Below are positions 42,898-51,698 of a stretch of DNA of 64,000 bases, piece after piece. The translations under genes and the position numbers were made by a program. Source of the DNA: JAHELQ01 sp965603365 (GTDB lineage: Bacteria; Acidobacteriota; Aminicenantia; UBA2199); the NCBI GenBank assembly GCA_965603365.1, contig CBFDCR010000006.1, positions 47,787 through 111,786 of the forward strand, in the 5' to 3' direction. Within the stretch, counting starts at the first letter, position 1, and each line of letters starts with the position of its first letter. The notes beneath the pieces are model-generated. The model saw only the letters and a program-made list of their open reading frames with translations. It was not told the DNA's origin and ran no database searches.

Positions 42898-43917
42898 TTG
42901 ACGAAATGGATTTATGATTGTTCGTACGAAGAGCTGGGAAGAGACTTTGGGGATCTGGGCTTCCACGCCTTTGTGAAGGGCCAGGTGTTTCAATGGCTCT
43001 ACGGCAAGAACAACCAGGATATCGAGTCCTGGACCAACATCAGCAAGAGCAACCGGGAAGTCTTAGCCCGGCATTACGATGTGGCCTTGAATGAGGTCAA
43101 ACGAATCGAAACCGACAGCGGGGGAACCCGCAAGCTGCTGGTTGAGTTGAAAGACAAAATGGCCATCGAGGCGGTGTTGATCCCGGAGAAGCATCATTAT
43201 ACGTTTTGTATCTCTTCCCAGGTGGGCTGCGGCCTGGGCTGTGCCTTTTGCGCCACCGGCACCATGGGATTCCGGCGGAACCTCGGCAGCGGCGAGATCC
43301 TCTCCCAGGTGCTGGCTCTAAAAAAACAGATCCCCGGCTACAGGGGCAAGATAAATTTGGTCTTCATGGGCATGGGCGAGCCGCTGTTAAATTACGAGAA
43401 TTTAGGGGCGGCACTCAATATCATTACCGCCAATGGGGGCTTAGCCGTCTCCCCCCGCAACATTACGGTCTCCACCGCCGGGATCCTGGCGAAGATCAGG
43501 CAACTGGAGCGGGATTTCCCGAAGCTAAAACTCAGTTTCTCCCTGAATGCCTCCGGGCCGGAGCAGAGGGCGGCCCTGATGCCGATCTCCCGGAAGGAAG
43601 ATCTTGCCGAAATCATGGATTATTTCAAGCACAACCGGCGGAAGCACCGGCTGACTTTTGAATATGTTTTAATCAAGGGGATCAACGATTCCATGGCGGA
43701 TGCCCGGAAGTTGGCGGCCTTACTGGAGGGCAGCCGCGGCAAAATCAACCTGATTCCCTACAACGAAAACGAGTGTTTCGACTTCCGCACCCCGGCACCG
43801 GCACAGGTGGATGCGTTCGGCGAATACTTGAGTTCCCGGGGTTTTACGGTGATGGTGCGCTGGTCCAGGGGCCAGGAGATCAAATCTGCCTGCGGCCAGT
43901 TGGTGACCGGGCAGTAA
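42898..43917 (+). CDS. rlmN: 23S rRNA (A2503-C2)-methyltransferase RlmN
   Basis: The 339-residue dual-specificity rRNA/tRNA radical SAM methylase has the cluster motif CGLGCAFCATGTMGF and VFMGMGEPLLNYEN. A Cys near the C-terminus (KSACGQL) is the methyl-carrying/resolving one. The start is TTG at 42898 with AAGG about 11 bases upstream. It is followed 20 bp later by the helicase gene. Confidence 0.96.
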   Translation: MTKWIYDCSYEELGRDFGDLGFHAFVKGQVFQWLYGKNNQDIESWTNISKSNREVLARHYDVALNEVKRIETDSGGTRKLLVELKDKMAIEAVLIPEKHHYTFCISSQVGCGLGCAFCATGTMGFRRNLGSGEILSQVLALKKQIPGYRGKINLVFMGMGEPLLNYENLGAALNIITANGGLAVSPRNITVSTAGILAKIRQLERDFPKLKLSFSLNASGPEQRAALMPISRKEDLAEIMDYFKHNRRKHRLTFEYVLIKGINDSMADARKLAALLEGSRGKINLIPYNENECFDFRTPAPAQVDAFGEYLSSRGFTVMVRWSRGQEIKSACGQLVTGQ

Positions 43918-43937
43918 ATTATAAGGTAACAGGTGAC

Positions 43938-45986
43938 ATGATGACAGACAAATTGAACTATCCGTTTGAATTAGACGATTTTCAGAAGCAGGCTATCCGG
44001 GCGGTGGAGGATGACTCTTCCGTGCTGGTTTCGGCCCCCACCGGGGCGGGCAAGACCGTGATTGCCGAATATGTGATGGAGAAATGCCTTCAGGAGGGCA
44101 AACGGGTGATCTACACCGCACCCATCAAGGCCCTTTCCAACCAGAAGTTTCGTGAATTTCAGGTACTGTTTCCCGACCAGGTGGGCATCGTTACCGGCGA
44201 TGTGAGTATCAATCCCTCGGCGCCGCTGGTGATTATGACCACCGAGATCTTCCGCAACCGGATATTGGAGTCCAAAGATGCCTTCATGCGCTACTCCTGG
44301 ATCATCTTTGACGAGATTCACTACCTGGACGATATCGAACGGGGCACGGTGTGGGAGGAATCCTTGATTTTAATGCCCCCCCACATGCGTATCCTGGGCC
44401 TTTCCGCCACTATTCCCAACGTGGATGAATTTGCCGGTTGGCTTCGGCAGATCTACCCCCACCCTATAGAGGTGATCAAGGAGGTGGAGCGCCCGGTTCC
44501 GCTGCACTTTTTCTTCCAATGCCAGGGCCGGATTACCGACGATGTCCAGTTTATTCGCAAGATCGGTTACGGCCGCCGTAAAGTCCGCCATCCCCAGCAA
44601 GAGGAGAGGCCCCAATTCCAGAACCGGCCCATCGCTCTCATCAGCCATTTGATCAAAGCCAACCGCATCCCCTGCATCTATTTTTGCTTCAGCCGCAAAC
44701 GCTGTGAATACCTGGCGGAGAAGGCCGGCCAGTTCGACTTCCTGACGCCGGCAGAACGGGCCCGGAACTTAACTCTCTTCGACCGGCTGTGTGAACGATT
44801 CAACGTCACCACCGGCCAGAGAACCGCCACCCTGCGCCGCCTGGTGGAGCAGGGCATCGCCTATCACCATGCCGGGCTGCATCCCATGTTAAAAGAGGTC
44901 ATCGAACAACTCTTCTCCGGCCGCCACGTTAAGATCATTTTTACCACCGAGACCTTTGCCTTAGGCATCAACATGCCGGCCCGCACGGTTGTTATCGATG
45001 ACCTGAAGAAAAAATACGGCCGGTTTCACCGGTCCATCAAGACCCGGGACTTTTACCAGATGGCCGGTCGTTCGGGCCGGCGGGGCATCGACCTGGAGGG
45101 GTTTGTCTACAGCCGTGTCAATCCCAGGGAGCTCTCTTTCCAGGAATTGGAGACCATCCTGGCCGGTAAAATGGAGCCCATCCGCAGCCACTTCAATGCC
45201 GCCTATGCCACTATTTTAAATCTCTATGAGGCCTACGGCGAAGAGTTTCAATGGGTGTACGAACGCTCCTTCTACCACTTCTTAGCCGAAGGCAAGAGCC
45301 GCCTGCTTCAAAAGGAGCAGATGAAGTCCCGGTTCAAGCTGTTAAAGCAACTGGGTTACATTCAAAACCAGCAGTTAACCGTCAAGGGCCACTTTGCCAA
45401 GAAAATGTACGGCTACGAATTGCCCTTAGCCGAGCTTTACGCCTCAGGCATAATGGAAGAGTTATCGCCGGTACAGTTGGGGGTGATCTGCCTGGCGGTG
45501 GTATACGAGCCGCGGCCCCGGGCCAGGAAACCGGCTTTGGACCGGGAGTTGAAGTTGCTGCGCAGGAACATTGGTCGGATTGTGCGCCATATTCACAGCT
45601 ATGAGAAACAGAGGGCCATTACCCCCATCAGCAAGCGGTTTTATTACGACCGTTCCTATTCCCTGATGGGCTGGATGAAGGACCGGCCCTTTCACGAGAT
45701 GATTGCCGAGATCGACGACGATGAGGGCGAGGTAATCCGCTACTACCGTATGAGCATCCAGGTGCTGCGGGAGATGCTGGACACCCCGGCCTCGGACAGC
45801 TTGAAGACCAGCATCCGGCAGGCCATCTCCCTGATCAACCGCGAAGTCATCGACGCCGAACACCAGCTCCGCCAGATGGCCGAACCCGACCTGGTAGAAC
45901 CGGACCTCATCGACCCCGACCTCCCCGACCCGGACCTCCTCGAACCCACCCCCCCCGACCCCGATCTGGTCGGTGAGGATGAATAA
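43938..45986 (+). CDS. Ski2-like DExH-box helicase
   Basis: The 682-residue superfamily 2 helicase has Walker A APTGAGKT at 33-40, DEIHYLDD as motif II, LSATIPN as motif III and QMAGRSGRRG as motif VI. This set places it with the Ski2/Mtr4/RNA-helicase group. The ATG at 43938 (AGGTGA upstream) is chosen over a long frame that overlaps rlmN. The last ~35 residues are a low-complexity repeat of (E/D)PDL units. It may act in RNA processing or decay; the pairing with rlmN suggests rRNA-related work but does not prove it. Confidence 0.88.
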   Translation: MMTDKLNYPFELDDFQKQAIRAVEDDSSVLVSAPTGAGKTVIAEYVMEKCLQEGKRVIYTAPIKALSNQKFREFQVLFPDQVGIVTGDVSINPSAPLVIMTTEIFRNRILESKDAFMRYSWIIFDEIHYLDDIERGTVWEESLILMPPHMRILGLSATIPNVDEFAGWLRQIYPHPIEVIKEVERPVPLHFFFQCQGRITDDVQFIRKIGYGRRKVRHPQQEERPQFQNRPIALISHLIKANRIPCIYFCFSRKRCEYLAEKAGQFDFLTPAERARNLTLFDRLCERFNVTTGQRTATLRRLVEQGIAYHHAGLHPMLKEVIEQLFSGRHVKIIFTTETFALGINMPARTVVIDDLKKKYGRFHRSIKTRDFYQMAGRSGRRGIDLEGFVYSRVNPRELSFQELETILAGKMEPIRSHFNAAYATILNLYEAYGEEFQWVYERSFYHFLAEGKSRLLQKEQMKSRFKLLKQLGYIQNQQLTVKGHFAKKMYGYELPLAELYASGIMEELSPVQLGVICLAVVYEPRPRARKPALDRELKLLRRNIGRIVRHIHSYEKQRAITPISKRFYYDRSYSLMGWMKDRPFHEMIAEIDDDEGEVIRYYRMSIQVLREMLDTPASDSLKTSIRQAISLINREVIDAEHQLRQMAEPDLVEPDLIDPDLPDPDLLEPTPPDPDLVGEDE

Positions 45987-46002
45987 AACGACGCCCACCT
46001 CA

Positions 46003-46031
46003 TTGTCAATACATCCCTTTGGGGGTATAAT
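46003..46031 (+). promoter_or_regulatory. Sigma70 promoter predicting a leaderless mRNA
   Basis: TTGTCA (46003-46008), a 17-bp spacer and TATAAT (46026-46031) are followed by only six bases (AGCCTC) and then ATG at 46038. A start 7 nt after the -10 box puts the first transcribed base on the A of the ATG. Confidence 0.7.
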
Positions 46032-46037
46032 AGCCTC

Positions 46038-47600
46038 ATGAAAAAGCTGCCCATCGGCATACAGACTTTCAGCGATATGATTTTAGAAGACTACCTCTAT
46101 GTGGACAAAACCGAATATATCTATCACCTGCTGGCCGACAGCGGCAAATACTATTTCATTTCCAGGCCCCGGCGATTCGGCAAGTCCCTGTTGGTGTCCA
46201 CCTTAAAAGAGATCTTTTCCGGCAAACAAGATCTCTTCAAAGACCTGTGGATCTACGACAAAATCGAATGGCAGCCGTATCCGGTGATCCATATTGACTT
46301 CCTGGGCTTAAATTTCAGAACCCCCGAGCGGCTGGAAGAGACACTGGCGCGGCTGCTGGACGACATCGGTGCCGCCCACGGCCTTACCCTCGATCCCCAC
46401 CGCTATGTCAACGAAAAGTTTAAGGAGTTGATCATCAAGCTGGCGCAGCAGGCAAAGGTGGTCATCCTCATCGATGAGTACGACAAGCCGATTATCGACA
46501 ATATAGATCAACCGGACATCGCCGCCGCCAACCGGGACATCCTCAGGGAATTTTACGATACCATCAAGGGGGTGGATGCCCATATCAAGTTTACCTTTAT
46601 CACCGGTGTTTCCAAATTTTCCCGGGTATCGGTGTTTTCGGGGTTGAACAACTTAAGAGATATTACGATTTCGGAATCATTTTCCACCATGATGGGCTAC
46701 ACCGGGACTGAGTTCAGCCGCTATTTCGGCTTCAGGATTTCGGCCCTGGCAGAAGAGTGGGGGGTGGAAGAGGGGCGGCTGCGAGAGAAGATCGGGGAGT
46801 GGTACAACGGCTACTCCTGGGATGGCCGGAATTTTGTCTTCAATCCCCACTCGATCTTAAACTTTTTCCAGGAGAAACGCTTCGATAATTACTGGTTTAC
46901 CAGCGGAACCCCGGCCTTCCTGATCAAGCTGATCAAAAAATACCGGACCCCGGTGGACAGCCTGGACGACTATGAGACGGATCAGAGTGTGCTGGATGCC
47001 TACGATGTAGACCGGATGAACGTGGTTTCGCTGCTGTTTCAGACCGGCTATCTAACCATCAGGAAAATCAAAACCATCTCCCTGACCAGCCGGATGTATC
47101 ACCTCTCTTTCCCCAACGCCGAAGTCAAAGAGTCCTTCCTCAAGCATATCCTGGCCGAATTCAGCGAGAAATTCTCCGGTGAGATCGGCAAGATCATCTA
47201 CCAACTGGCGGAGAAGATCCGGGCCGATGACCTGGAGGGCTTTTTCGGCCTCATCAAATCGATATACGCCTCGATCCCCTACAATATATTCATCCAGGAT
47301 AGGGAACGGTATTACCACACCATTATTTATTTGATTCTGACCCTGCTGGATGTGAATATTCAATCGGAAGTCCAGACCAATCAGGGGCGCATCGATGCCG
47401 TCATCGAGACGGAACATTATATTTACATCATGGAATTCAAACTGGGCACTGCAGCCGAGGCCCTGGAACAAATCAAACAAAAGAAATACCACGAGAAATA
47501 TCTGCCCACCACCAAACACATCAAACTCGTCGGCGTCGGCTTCGACCTCACCCACCGCAACATCAACACCTACCAACTGGAAGACCTCAAGACGCCCTAA
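46038..47600 (+). CDS. AAA-ATPase-like protein with DUF1703/PD-(D/E)XK nuclease-type C-terminus
   Basis: The 520-residue protein begins LPIGIQTFSDMILEDYLYVDKTEYI, the standard opening of the AAA-ATPase-like family. It has the P-loop RPRRFGKSLL and Walker B VVILIDEYDKPI. The C-terminal part carries a nuclease-like fold (RIDAVIETEHYIYIMEFKLG, with the E-F-K of the PD-(D/E)XK type). These genes occur in many copies in anaerobes; function is not known, and nucleic-acid cleavage is suspected. No ribosome site is present because the mRNA appears leaderless. The 3' end is C-rich. Confidence 0.9.
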   Translation: MKKLPIGIQTFSDMILEDYLYVDKTEYIYHLLADSGKYYFISRPRRFGKSLLVSTLKEIFSGKQDLFKDLWIYDKIEWQPYPVIHIDFLGLNFRTPERLEETLARLLDDIGAAHGLTLDPHRYVNEKFKELIIKLAQQAKVVILIDEYDKPIIDNIDQPDIAAANRDILREFYDTIKGVDAHIKFTFITGVSKFSRVSVFSGLNNLRDITISESFSTMMGYTGTEFSRYFGFRISALAEEWGVEEGRLREKIGEWYNGYSWDGRNFVFNPHSILNFFQEKRFDNYWFTSGTPAFLIKLIKKYRTPVDSLDDYETDQSVLDAYDVDRMNVVSLLFQTGYLTIRKIKTISLTSRMYHLSFPNAEVKESFLKHILAEFSEKFSGEIGKIIYQLAEKIRADDLEGFFGLIKSIYASIPYNIFIQDRERYYHTIIYLILTLLDVNIQSEVQTNQGRIDAVIETEHYIYIMEFKLGTAAEALEQIKQKKYHEKYLPTTKHIKLVGVGFDLTHRNINTYQLEDLKTP

Positions 47601-47639
47601 ATGCCCGAATTTTGGTTGCTCCTTTTTCTGGTTGCGGGC

Positions 47640-47668
47640 TTGCATTTTTGGTAAAAAGACAGTATATT
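47640..47668 (+). promoter_or_regulatory. Promoter predicting a leaderless MNT mRNA
   Basis: TTGCAT, a 17-bp spacer and TATATT (47663-47668) are followed by six bases and the ATG at 47675, the same geometry as at 46038. Confidence 0.6.
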
Positions 47669-47674
47669 TTAATT

Positions 47675-47968
47675 ATGATGGAGTTTGATGAGATTCGAAG
47701 CGTTATCGAGCAACATAAAGATTATCTCAGGGGGAAATTTTTTGTACAGGATATCGGGATTTTTGGTTCATTTGTTAAGGGTGAACAGGACGAAGGCAGC
47801 GATGTGGATATACTGGTGACCTTTCATAAACCCATTGGCTTTTTTAAATTCATGCAACTGGAATTCTACCTGTCGGAATTGCTAAACCGAAAGGTCGATC
47901 TGGTCAGCCGGGGTGCCCTCAAACCCCATATCGGTGCCCATATCCTAAAAGAAGTCCAATATGTCTAA
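47675..47968 (+). CDS. MNT-type nucleotidyltransferase antitoxin
   Basis: The 97-residue minimal nucleotidyltransferase has the signature IGIFGSFVKGEQDEGSDVDILV (GS...DxD). Such proteins AMPylate or otherwise silence HEPN RNase toxins encoded just downstream. Start 47675 or 47678. Its 3' end overlaps by 8 bp the remains of a HEPN gene, so this antitoxin now appears to lack its toxin. Confidence 0.85.
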   Translation: MMEFDEIRSVIEQHKDYLRGKFFVQDIGIFGSFVKGEQDEGSDVDILVTFHKPIGFFKFMQLEFYLSELLNRKVDLVSRGALKPHIGAHILKEVQYV

Positions 47969-48077
47969 AACCGATTCAAGCAAAAGAGAGATCAGGGATT
48001 ACCTGAAAGCATCCCGAATTTTACCTGCCCCTTTTCCTGTACGCTCTTGGAATAAAGGTTTCAAACAGTTTGGCTAA
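47961..48077 (+). pseudogene. Truncated HEPN toxin gene remnant
   Basis: The frame opens MSKTDSSKREIRDYLKASRI, which looks like the beginning of a HEPN-domain toxin (family members often begin MSKR...YL.DIL.AI). It is in the standard overlap position with the MNT gene. After ~20 codons it runs into the extragenic motif CCCGAATTTTACCTGCCCC at 48013 and stops at 48077. The catalytic RxxxxH region is missing. Confidence 0.6.
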
Positions 48078-49376
48078 TTTATCTTTTAAACTTCCGCTTG
48101 AGCCTTTTTCGCTGTCCTTGTTATTGGGTTCTTTTTGGGATGTGTCTTCGAGATCGTGAAAGAGCTCCAGAAATTCTTCCCAATCGCCCTTCTCTTTATA
48201 ATACTGCCCCTCAATTTCATAGTGCAATCGACGTATTCTAACGAAATAAAATAGAAGCTTACCCGATTTAAAGAGCCAGCACATAAACAGAAAAAGCAAA
48301 ATTTTGAAGATGAAAGCGGCATTGATGATGAATATGGATAGTCGTTCTCCGGGCAGGAGAAAAAATAGGGCCTGAAGGACCGCGTAACCGTATAATGAAA
48401 TCAAGAGTAATAGAGGGGCATTGATAAATTTACTGTCGAAACGACCTACGAACATAGCCATTACTACGCCCGCTCCCAATCCACCTATCATGTTTATGAA
48501 ATTTATGTCTGGGGGACCTGGATAAATTAGCAGTCCAATTTTAAAAGGTGCATAGAAGAGAGGCCAACCTACTCCCAATATTCCCTGAAGAGAATCTATA
48601 ATTCCATAATCAAAAGACGGCGGTTTGGCAGCGGAGCCAGTAACAGTCGAGACTATGTCTAAAAAGGTTATAACCAGAAAAATTGTTGCCCATGGTATCC
48701 AGTTGGGAGTCTCAGTAACTTTCGTTCGATCATCTGTGATTGTAACTTTAGCAAGAGTTAGATAACAAACAATAAACATCAGAGTAGATGCATTGTTAAA
48801 GAGATTTAAAAGAAGAGATAAGGCAGGTTTTGGTAGATCTATCCCACCTGGCCAATATTTTAGACAAAGTGTCAGGTAAAGTAGAAGCCAAAAAACCCAT
48901 ATGAGATACCATCTTGTTTTATACTGCCTTAAAGCAGAATTGGCAATACGCATTGCATCGCATCTTTTCTTCTCTTCAGCCTTTTCAGCCTCTTTATCCT
49001 TTTTCTCCCCATTATTATACCCACAAGCAGACATAATTTTTTTTTCTCTTTCTTTTTTTTCGATGTCCCCAATGAAAAACAGCTTTTCTTTTACAGGAAT
49101 CAGGATTACGAGAAAAATAAACACGGCCTGTATGATACTGCTGATAAATCGAACCTCCGAGTCAGATAGAGATTTTTTTATCTTTACAATATCTATATCT
49201 GGAAGAATTCCCAAGATACTTGCCAAAATCAATACTACTATTAACGGAATGACAAAATACTTTACGATAACTCTAAATAACCATCTTCCAAAATTTTTGC
49301 ACATTCTCCGTTTCTCATCCGGTGATTCACTAAAAAAACTAATTAAAAACCTTGAAATTTGTTCGCCAACGAGCAT
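48021..49376 (-). CDS. Unknown multi-pass membrane protein
   Basis: The 451-residue protein has about ten hydrophobic segments. The first are near 35-60 (YFVIPLIVVLILASILGIL) and 80-95, and the last near 360-375 (FIFKILLFLFMCWLF). A charged Lys/Glu cytoplasmic loop lies at ~110-150, and a hydrophilic C-terminal ~75 residues contain EGQYYKEKGDWEEFLELFHDLED. No catalytic motif or family is recognised. It has a good ribosome site (AAAGGAGG). It is AT-rich compared with the housekeeping block and stands alone; its 3' end overlaps the HEPN remnant on the other strand. Confidence 0.75.
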   Translation of the reverse strand: MLVGEQISRFLISFFSESPDEKRRMCKNFGRWLFRVIVKYFVIPLIVVLILASILGILPDIDIVKIKKSLSDSEVRFISSIIQAVFIFLVILIPVKEKLFFIGDIEKKEREKKIMSACGYNNGEKKDKEAEKAEEKKRCDAMRIANSALRQYKTRWYLIWVFWLLLYLTLCLKYWPGGIDLPKPALSLLLNLFNNASTLMFIVCYLTLAKVTITDDRTKVTETPNWIPWATIFLVITFLDIVSTVTGSAAKPPSFDYGIIDSLQGILGVGWPLFYAPFKIGLLIYPGPPDINFINMIGGLGAGVVMAMFVGRFDSKFINAPLLLLISLYGYAVLQALFFLLPGERLSIFIINAAFIFKILLFLFMCWLFKSGKLLFYFVRIRRLHYEIEGQYYKEKGDWEEFLELFHDLEDTSQKEPNNKDSEKGSSGSLKDKLAKLFETFIPRAYRKRGR

Positions 49377-49599
49377 TTCCGTATTCCTCCTTTAAATAAA
49401 AGTAGATGAAAAGTCCTCATCTTTGCCTACATCACCTTCCCCTGAACCTTTACCTATTGCGTTAAAAAATTTAAGTTTTATTGAATCCTATCCTCGTCGT
49501 TACTGCCTCCTTTTAAAAAAGGTATTATAATGTATCGAAAATCATATTGTCAATAGCGGCAATCAAAAAATGTAAAAAAATGATCACTCTTGCGAAATG

Positions 49600-49630
49600 C
49601 CCCGAATTTTGTCTGGCCTTTTTCTGTTCG
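49600..49630 (+). repeat. Extragenic motif, CCCGAATTTTGTCTG type
   Basis: CCCCGAATTTTGTCTGGCC plus TTTTTCTGTT resembles copies at 47604, 48013, 51609 and 53097, all on the plus strand. The rest of 49377-49680 shows no gene. Confidence 0.5.
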
Positions 49631-49680
49631 GTACATATATTGACATTTTTTGTCAATTGAGGCATAGTAATAAAGGAAAA

Positions 49681-49752
49681 ATGAAGTATACCAGGTATTT
49701 TCTCTATACCCGGAAGCGCATAGATAGGCAAAAGATAAAGATGGATGAGTAA
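49681..49752 (+). pseudogene. DUF2283-partner gene with in-frame internal deletion
   Basis: The 23-codon frame reads MKYTRYFLYTRKRIDRQKIK, then MDE and stop. It equals the first ~21 residues and the last two of the 81-residue copy at 23749-23994, so 58 codons (174 bp) are missing. The upstream ~45 bp and the TAATG junction to the DUF2283 gene are conserved with copy 1. Short GGA microhomology at the breakpoint would suit slippage or recombination. Confidence 0.75.
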
Positions 49753-49970
49753 TGGATATTAAATATTTTCAAGATACGGATACCGTTCTTGTCGATTTTA
49801 CTGATAAAGAGATAGTGGAGACCCGGGACCTGTCCCGGGATATTTTGATTGAACTCGATAGAGACGGAAATCTGGTTAGTATGACAATCGAACATGCCAG
49901 AGAGAGAGCCGATATTTCCAATTTTTCTTATAAACAGTTCAAGGAATATCAACAAAGTATGGCCCCATAG
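49752..49970 (+). CDS. DUF2283 family small protein, copy 2
   Basis: The 72-residue protein is almost identical to copy 1 (23531-23749), and its frame is intact. Most differences are conservative (E to D, K to R), which suggests it remains under selection even though its partner gene is gutted. Confidence 0.8.
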   Translation: MDIKYFQDTDTVLVDFTDKEIVETRDLSRDILIELDRDGNLVSMTIEHARERADISNFSYKQFKEYQQSMAP

Positions 49971-50087
49971 CCAACCAATACCCGAATGCACCTACAACTC
50001 ACCGTAATGTGGATCGGTCCGTAATTGGGTCGGTGGCTGGAAAGGGAATGGAGGGTGCCCGAAAACTGAGCATTTACGATTCTTTTC

Positions 50088-50116
50088 TTGACTATTTTTT
50101 TTAGTGGGGATAAAAT
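50088..50116 (+). promoter_or_regulatory. Promoter upstream of the second TIR gene
   Basis: TTGACT (50088-50093), a 17-bp spacer and TAAAAT (50111-50116) lie ahead of the TIR gene. A small ORF begins six bases after the -10 box. Confidence 0.6.
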
Positions 50117-50122
50117 ACTTCC

Positions 50123-50155
50123 ATGCGCAGCATTACAACAAGAGATAATGTTTGA
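50123..50155 (+). CDS. Possible leaderless 10-codon upstream ORF
   Basis: ATG at 50123 is exactly six bases after the -10 box and opens MRSITTRDNV, stop. It would be the first thing translated on the TIR mRNA and could act as a leader peptide. There is no other support. Confidence 0.3.
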   Translation: MRSITTRDNV

Positions 50156-50198
50156 CCGCTGATTAAGAGTATTTACGAGACTTAGGAGAAATTTTTCA

Positions 50199-51293
50199 AT
50201 GGCGTATCAAATCGTTCTGGTTCCTAATCACGATGTAAGGGCCTTTCTACTGCCAATCCCTGCTCTACTAAACGGAGTGCAGAGTGCTTTCAAATTCTCT
50301 GTTCGAGAAAAAACACCCACATCTCTGGAGCCGCCGATAATTGAAGAATCGGCAGATGTAGACCAGGCGCTTATTCATTCTCATAAAATAAAAACCGAGT
50401 TTCACCTCTCCGATGAAGATCTATTGATACACTTCATCGGCGCTCCTCTCGAATATAGATTAAAAGGTCTTTCCAACTTATTTCTCGCATGTTCAAGCCT
50501 TTCTGAAACGCCGCCGCGCGTGGCTACAGTTTCGTCTTCATTTATTCACAGACACATTCTTCCCGTTGATCCGACATACCTTATACAGCGGCACGCCTGC
50601 TATCACCTCATAGTGTGCTGCATAGCTGGATCATTTCTTGAAATGGGGCCACATGAAGATTGTGGCTGTCTGCTGGATTTCAATAATTATACTCCAAACA
50701 TTAATCGTAAAATCAGTGCAGGCTATTTATTCTGTGAATCTTGCACCAGGATCGTGGAACGGAATCCCCTGGGCGATGCACTGTTCAAAATCTGTGACGC
50801 TTTTAAGCTGGGTGCGGCAACCATTACCTGGCCTGAAGTTCCAGAGTCGGGCAAGAAGCCCCGGGTCTTTTTATGTTACGCTGGACCTGATCGTGAAAGA
50901 GTGTATAAAATCTATGAGCGTCTTTCAAAGGATGGTTTTGATCCCTGGATGGACAAAAAGAAGCTGGTTGGAGGGCAAGATTGGCGGTTTGAGATTAATC
51001 GCGCCATCAAATCATCAGATTTTTTTGTCGCTTGCATTTCGTCCCATTTCCAGAATCCTACGTTTGGTCACACTGAAATAAAGCATGCACTTGAAGTTCT
51101 TGATACGATGCCGGAGGGTAAAATATACCTTATACCTGTTCGACTCGAAGAGTGTGTTATTGAAGAAAGACTTGCAGGCCGTCAATGGGTGGATTTATTT
51201 GAGCCTGATGGTTACGAAAAATTAATAGAGGCGTTGCGTGGAACGCAACTATTGCTCTCTAACAAATCGTTGGAACCGATTCACTTCGCCTGA
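50199..51293 (+). CDS. TIR protein with zinc-site-like N-terminal domain
   Basis: The 364-residue protein has a C-terminal TIR domain from ~221 (PRVFLCYAGPDRERVYKIYERLSKDGF, WMDKKKLVGGQDW, FGHTEIKHALEV); the Glu in TEIK is the likely catalytic position. The N-terminal domain (~1-210) contains HEDCGCLLDFN followed by FCESCTRIV, resembling the Cys-rich zinc end of archaemetzincin-type peptidases. The HExxH motif itself is not present, so it may be a sensor derived from a peptidase. It is one of two TIR genes in the window. It converges on and overlaps DUF433 by 35 bp. Confidence 0.8.
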   Translation: MAYQIVLVPNHDVRAFLLPIPALLNGVQSAFKFSVREKTPTSLEPPIIEESADVDQALIHSHKIKTEFHLSDEDLLIHFIGAPLEYRLKGLSNLFLACSSLSETPPRVATVSSSFIHRHILPVDPTYLIQRHACYHLIVCCIAGSFLEMGPHEDCGCLLDFNNYTPNINRKISAGYLFCESCTRIVERNPLGDALFKICDAFKLGAATITWPEVPESGKKPRVFLCYAGPDRERVYKIYERLSKDGFDPWMDKKKLVGGQDWRFEINRAIKSSDFFVACISSHFQNPTFGHTEIKHALEVLDTMPEGKIYLIPVRLEECVIEERLAGRQWVDLFEPDGYEKLIEALRGTQLLLSNKSLEPIHFA

Positions 51294-51558
51294 TACCTGA
51301 ATTTTGTCCTTGGGAGGGGTTTGTTAGGGCGGGTTCGAATCGGTCGTGGGATACGATTTTGTGGGCGAAGGTCAGGCAGGCTTTGATGTCTTCGTCTTCT
51401 AAGAAGGGATAGCCTGCCAAGATTTCCTCCCTGGTAGAACCGGCAGCCATCATCCCCAGTATGTGTTCCACCGCAATGCGCTTCCCCCGGATGATGGGTT
51501 TACCGTTAAAGATGGCCGGGTTAAAGGTGATTCGCTCCAAAAGCCTGTCTTCGTTCAT
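51259..51558 (-). CDS. DUF433 small protein (antitoxin-like) with extended tail
   Basis: The 99-residue protein carries the DUF433 core (ITFNPAIFNGKPIIRGKRIAVEHILGMMAAG...EEILAGYPFLEDEDIKACL), a winged-HTH-like fold commonly paired with DUF5615 nucleases. No such partner is adjacent. The last ~25 residues (PSQGQNSGIRRSESVPTIC) run through the extragenic motif and into the TIR gene's 3' end, so the original C-terminus was probably lost. The ATG at 51558 has GGAG upstream. Confidence 0.8.
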   Translation of the reverse strand: MNEDRLLERITFNPAIFNGKPIIRGKRIAVEHILGMMAAGSTREEILAGYPFLEDEDIKACLTFAHKIVSHDRFEPALTNPSQGQNSGIRRSESVPTIC

Positions 51559-51698
51559 CTTTATTCTCCACCACAAATATAACCCTAATTTTCCCCGCTG
51601 TCAACATGCCCCGAATCTTGTCTGTCCCTTTCTCTGTCCCTATTTTTCTTCATCAAAATTTTACGCACCGAGCTGACTTTCCAGCGGCCAAACTTTTT

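Noticed and set aside
43773..43937. N-terminal extension of the helicase
   Set aside because: It lies inside rlmN in another frame; the ATG at 43938 has a ribosome site and gives the normal helicase start.
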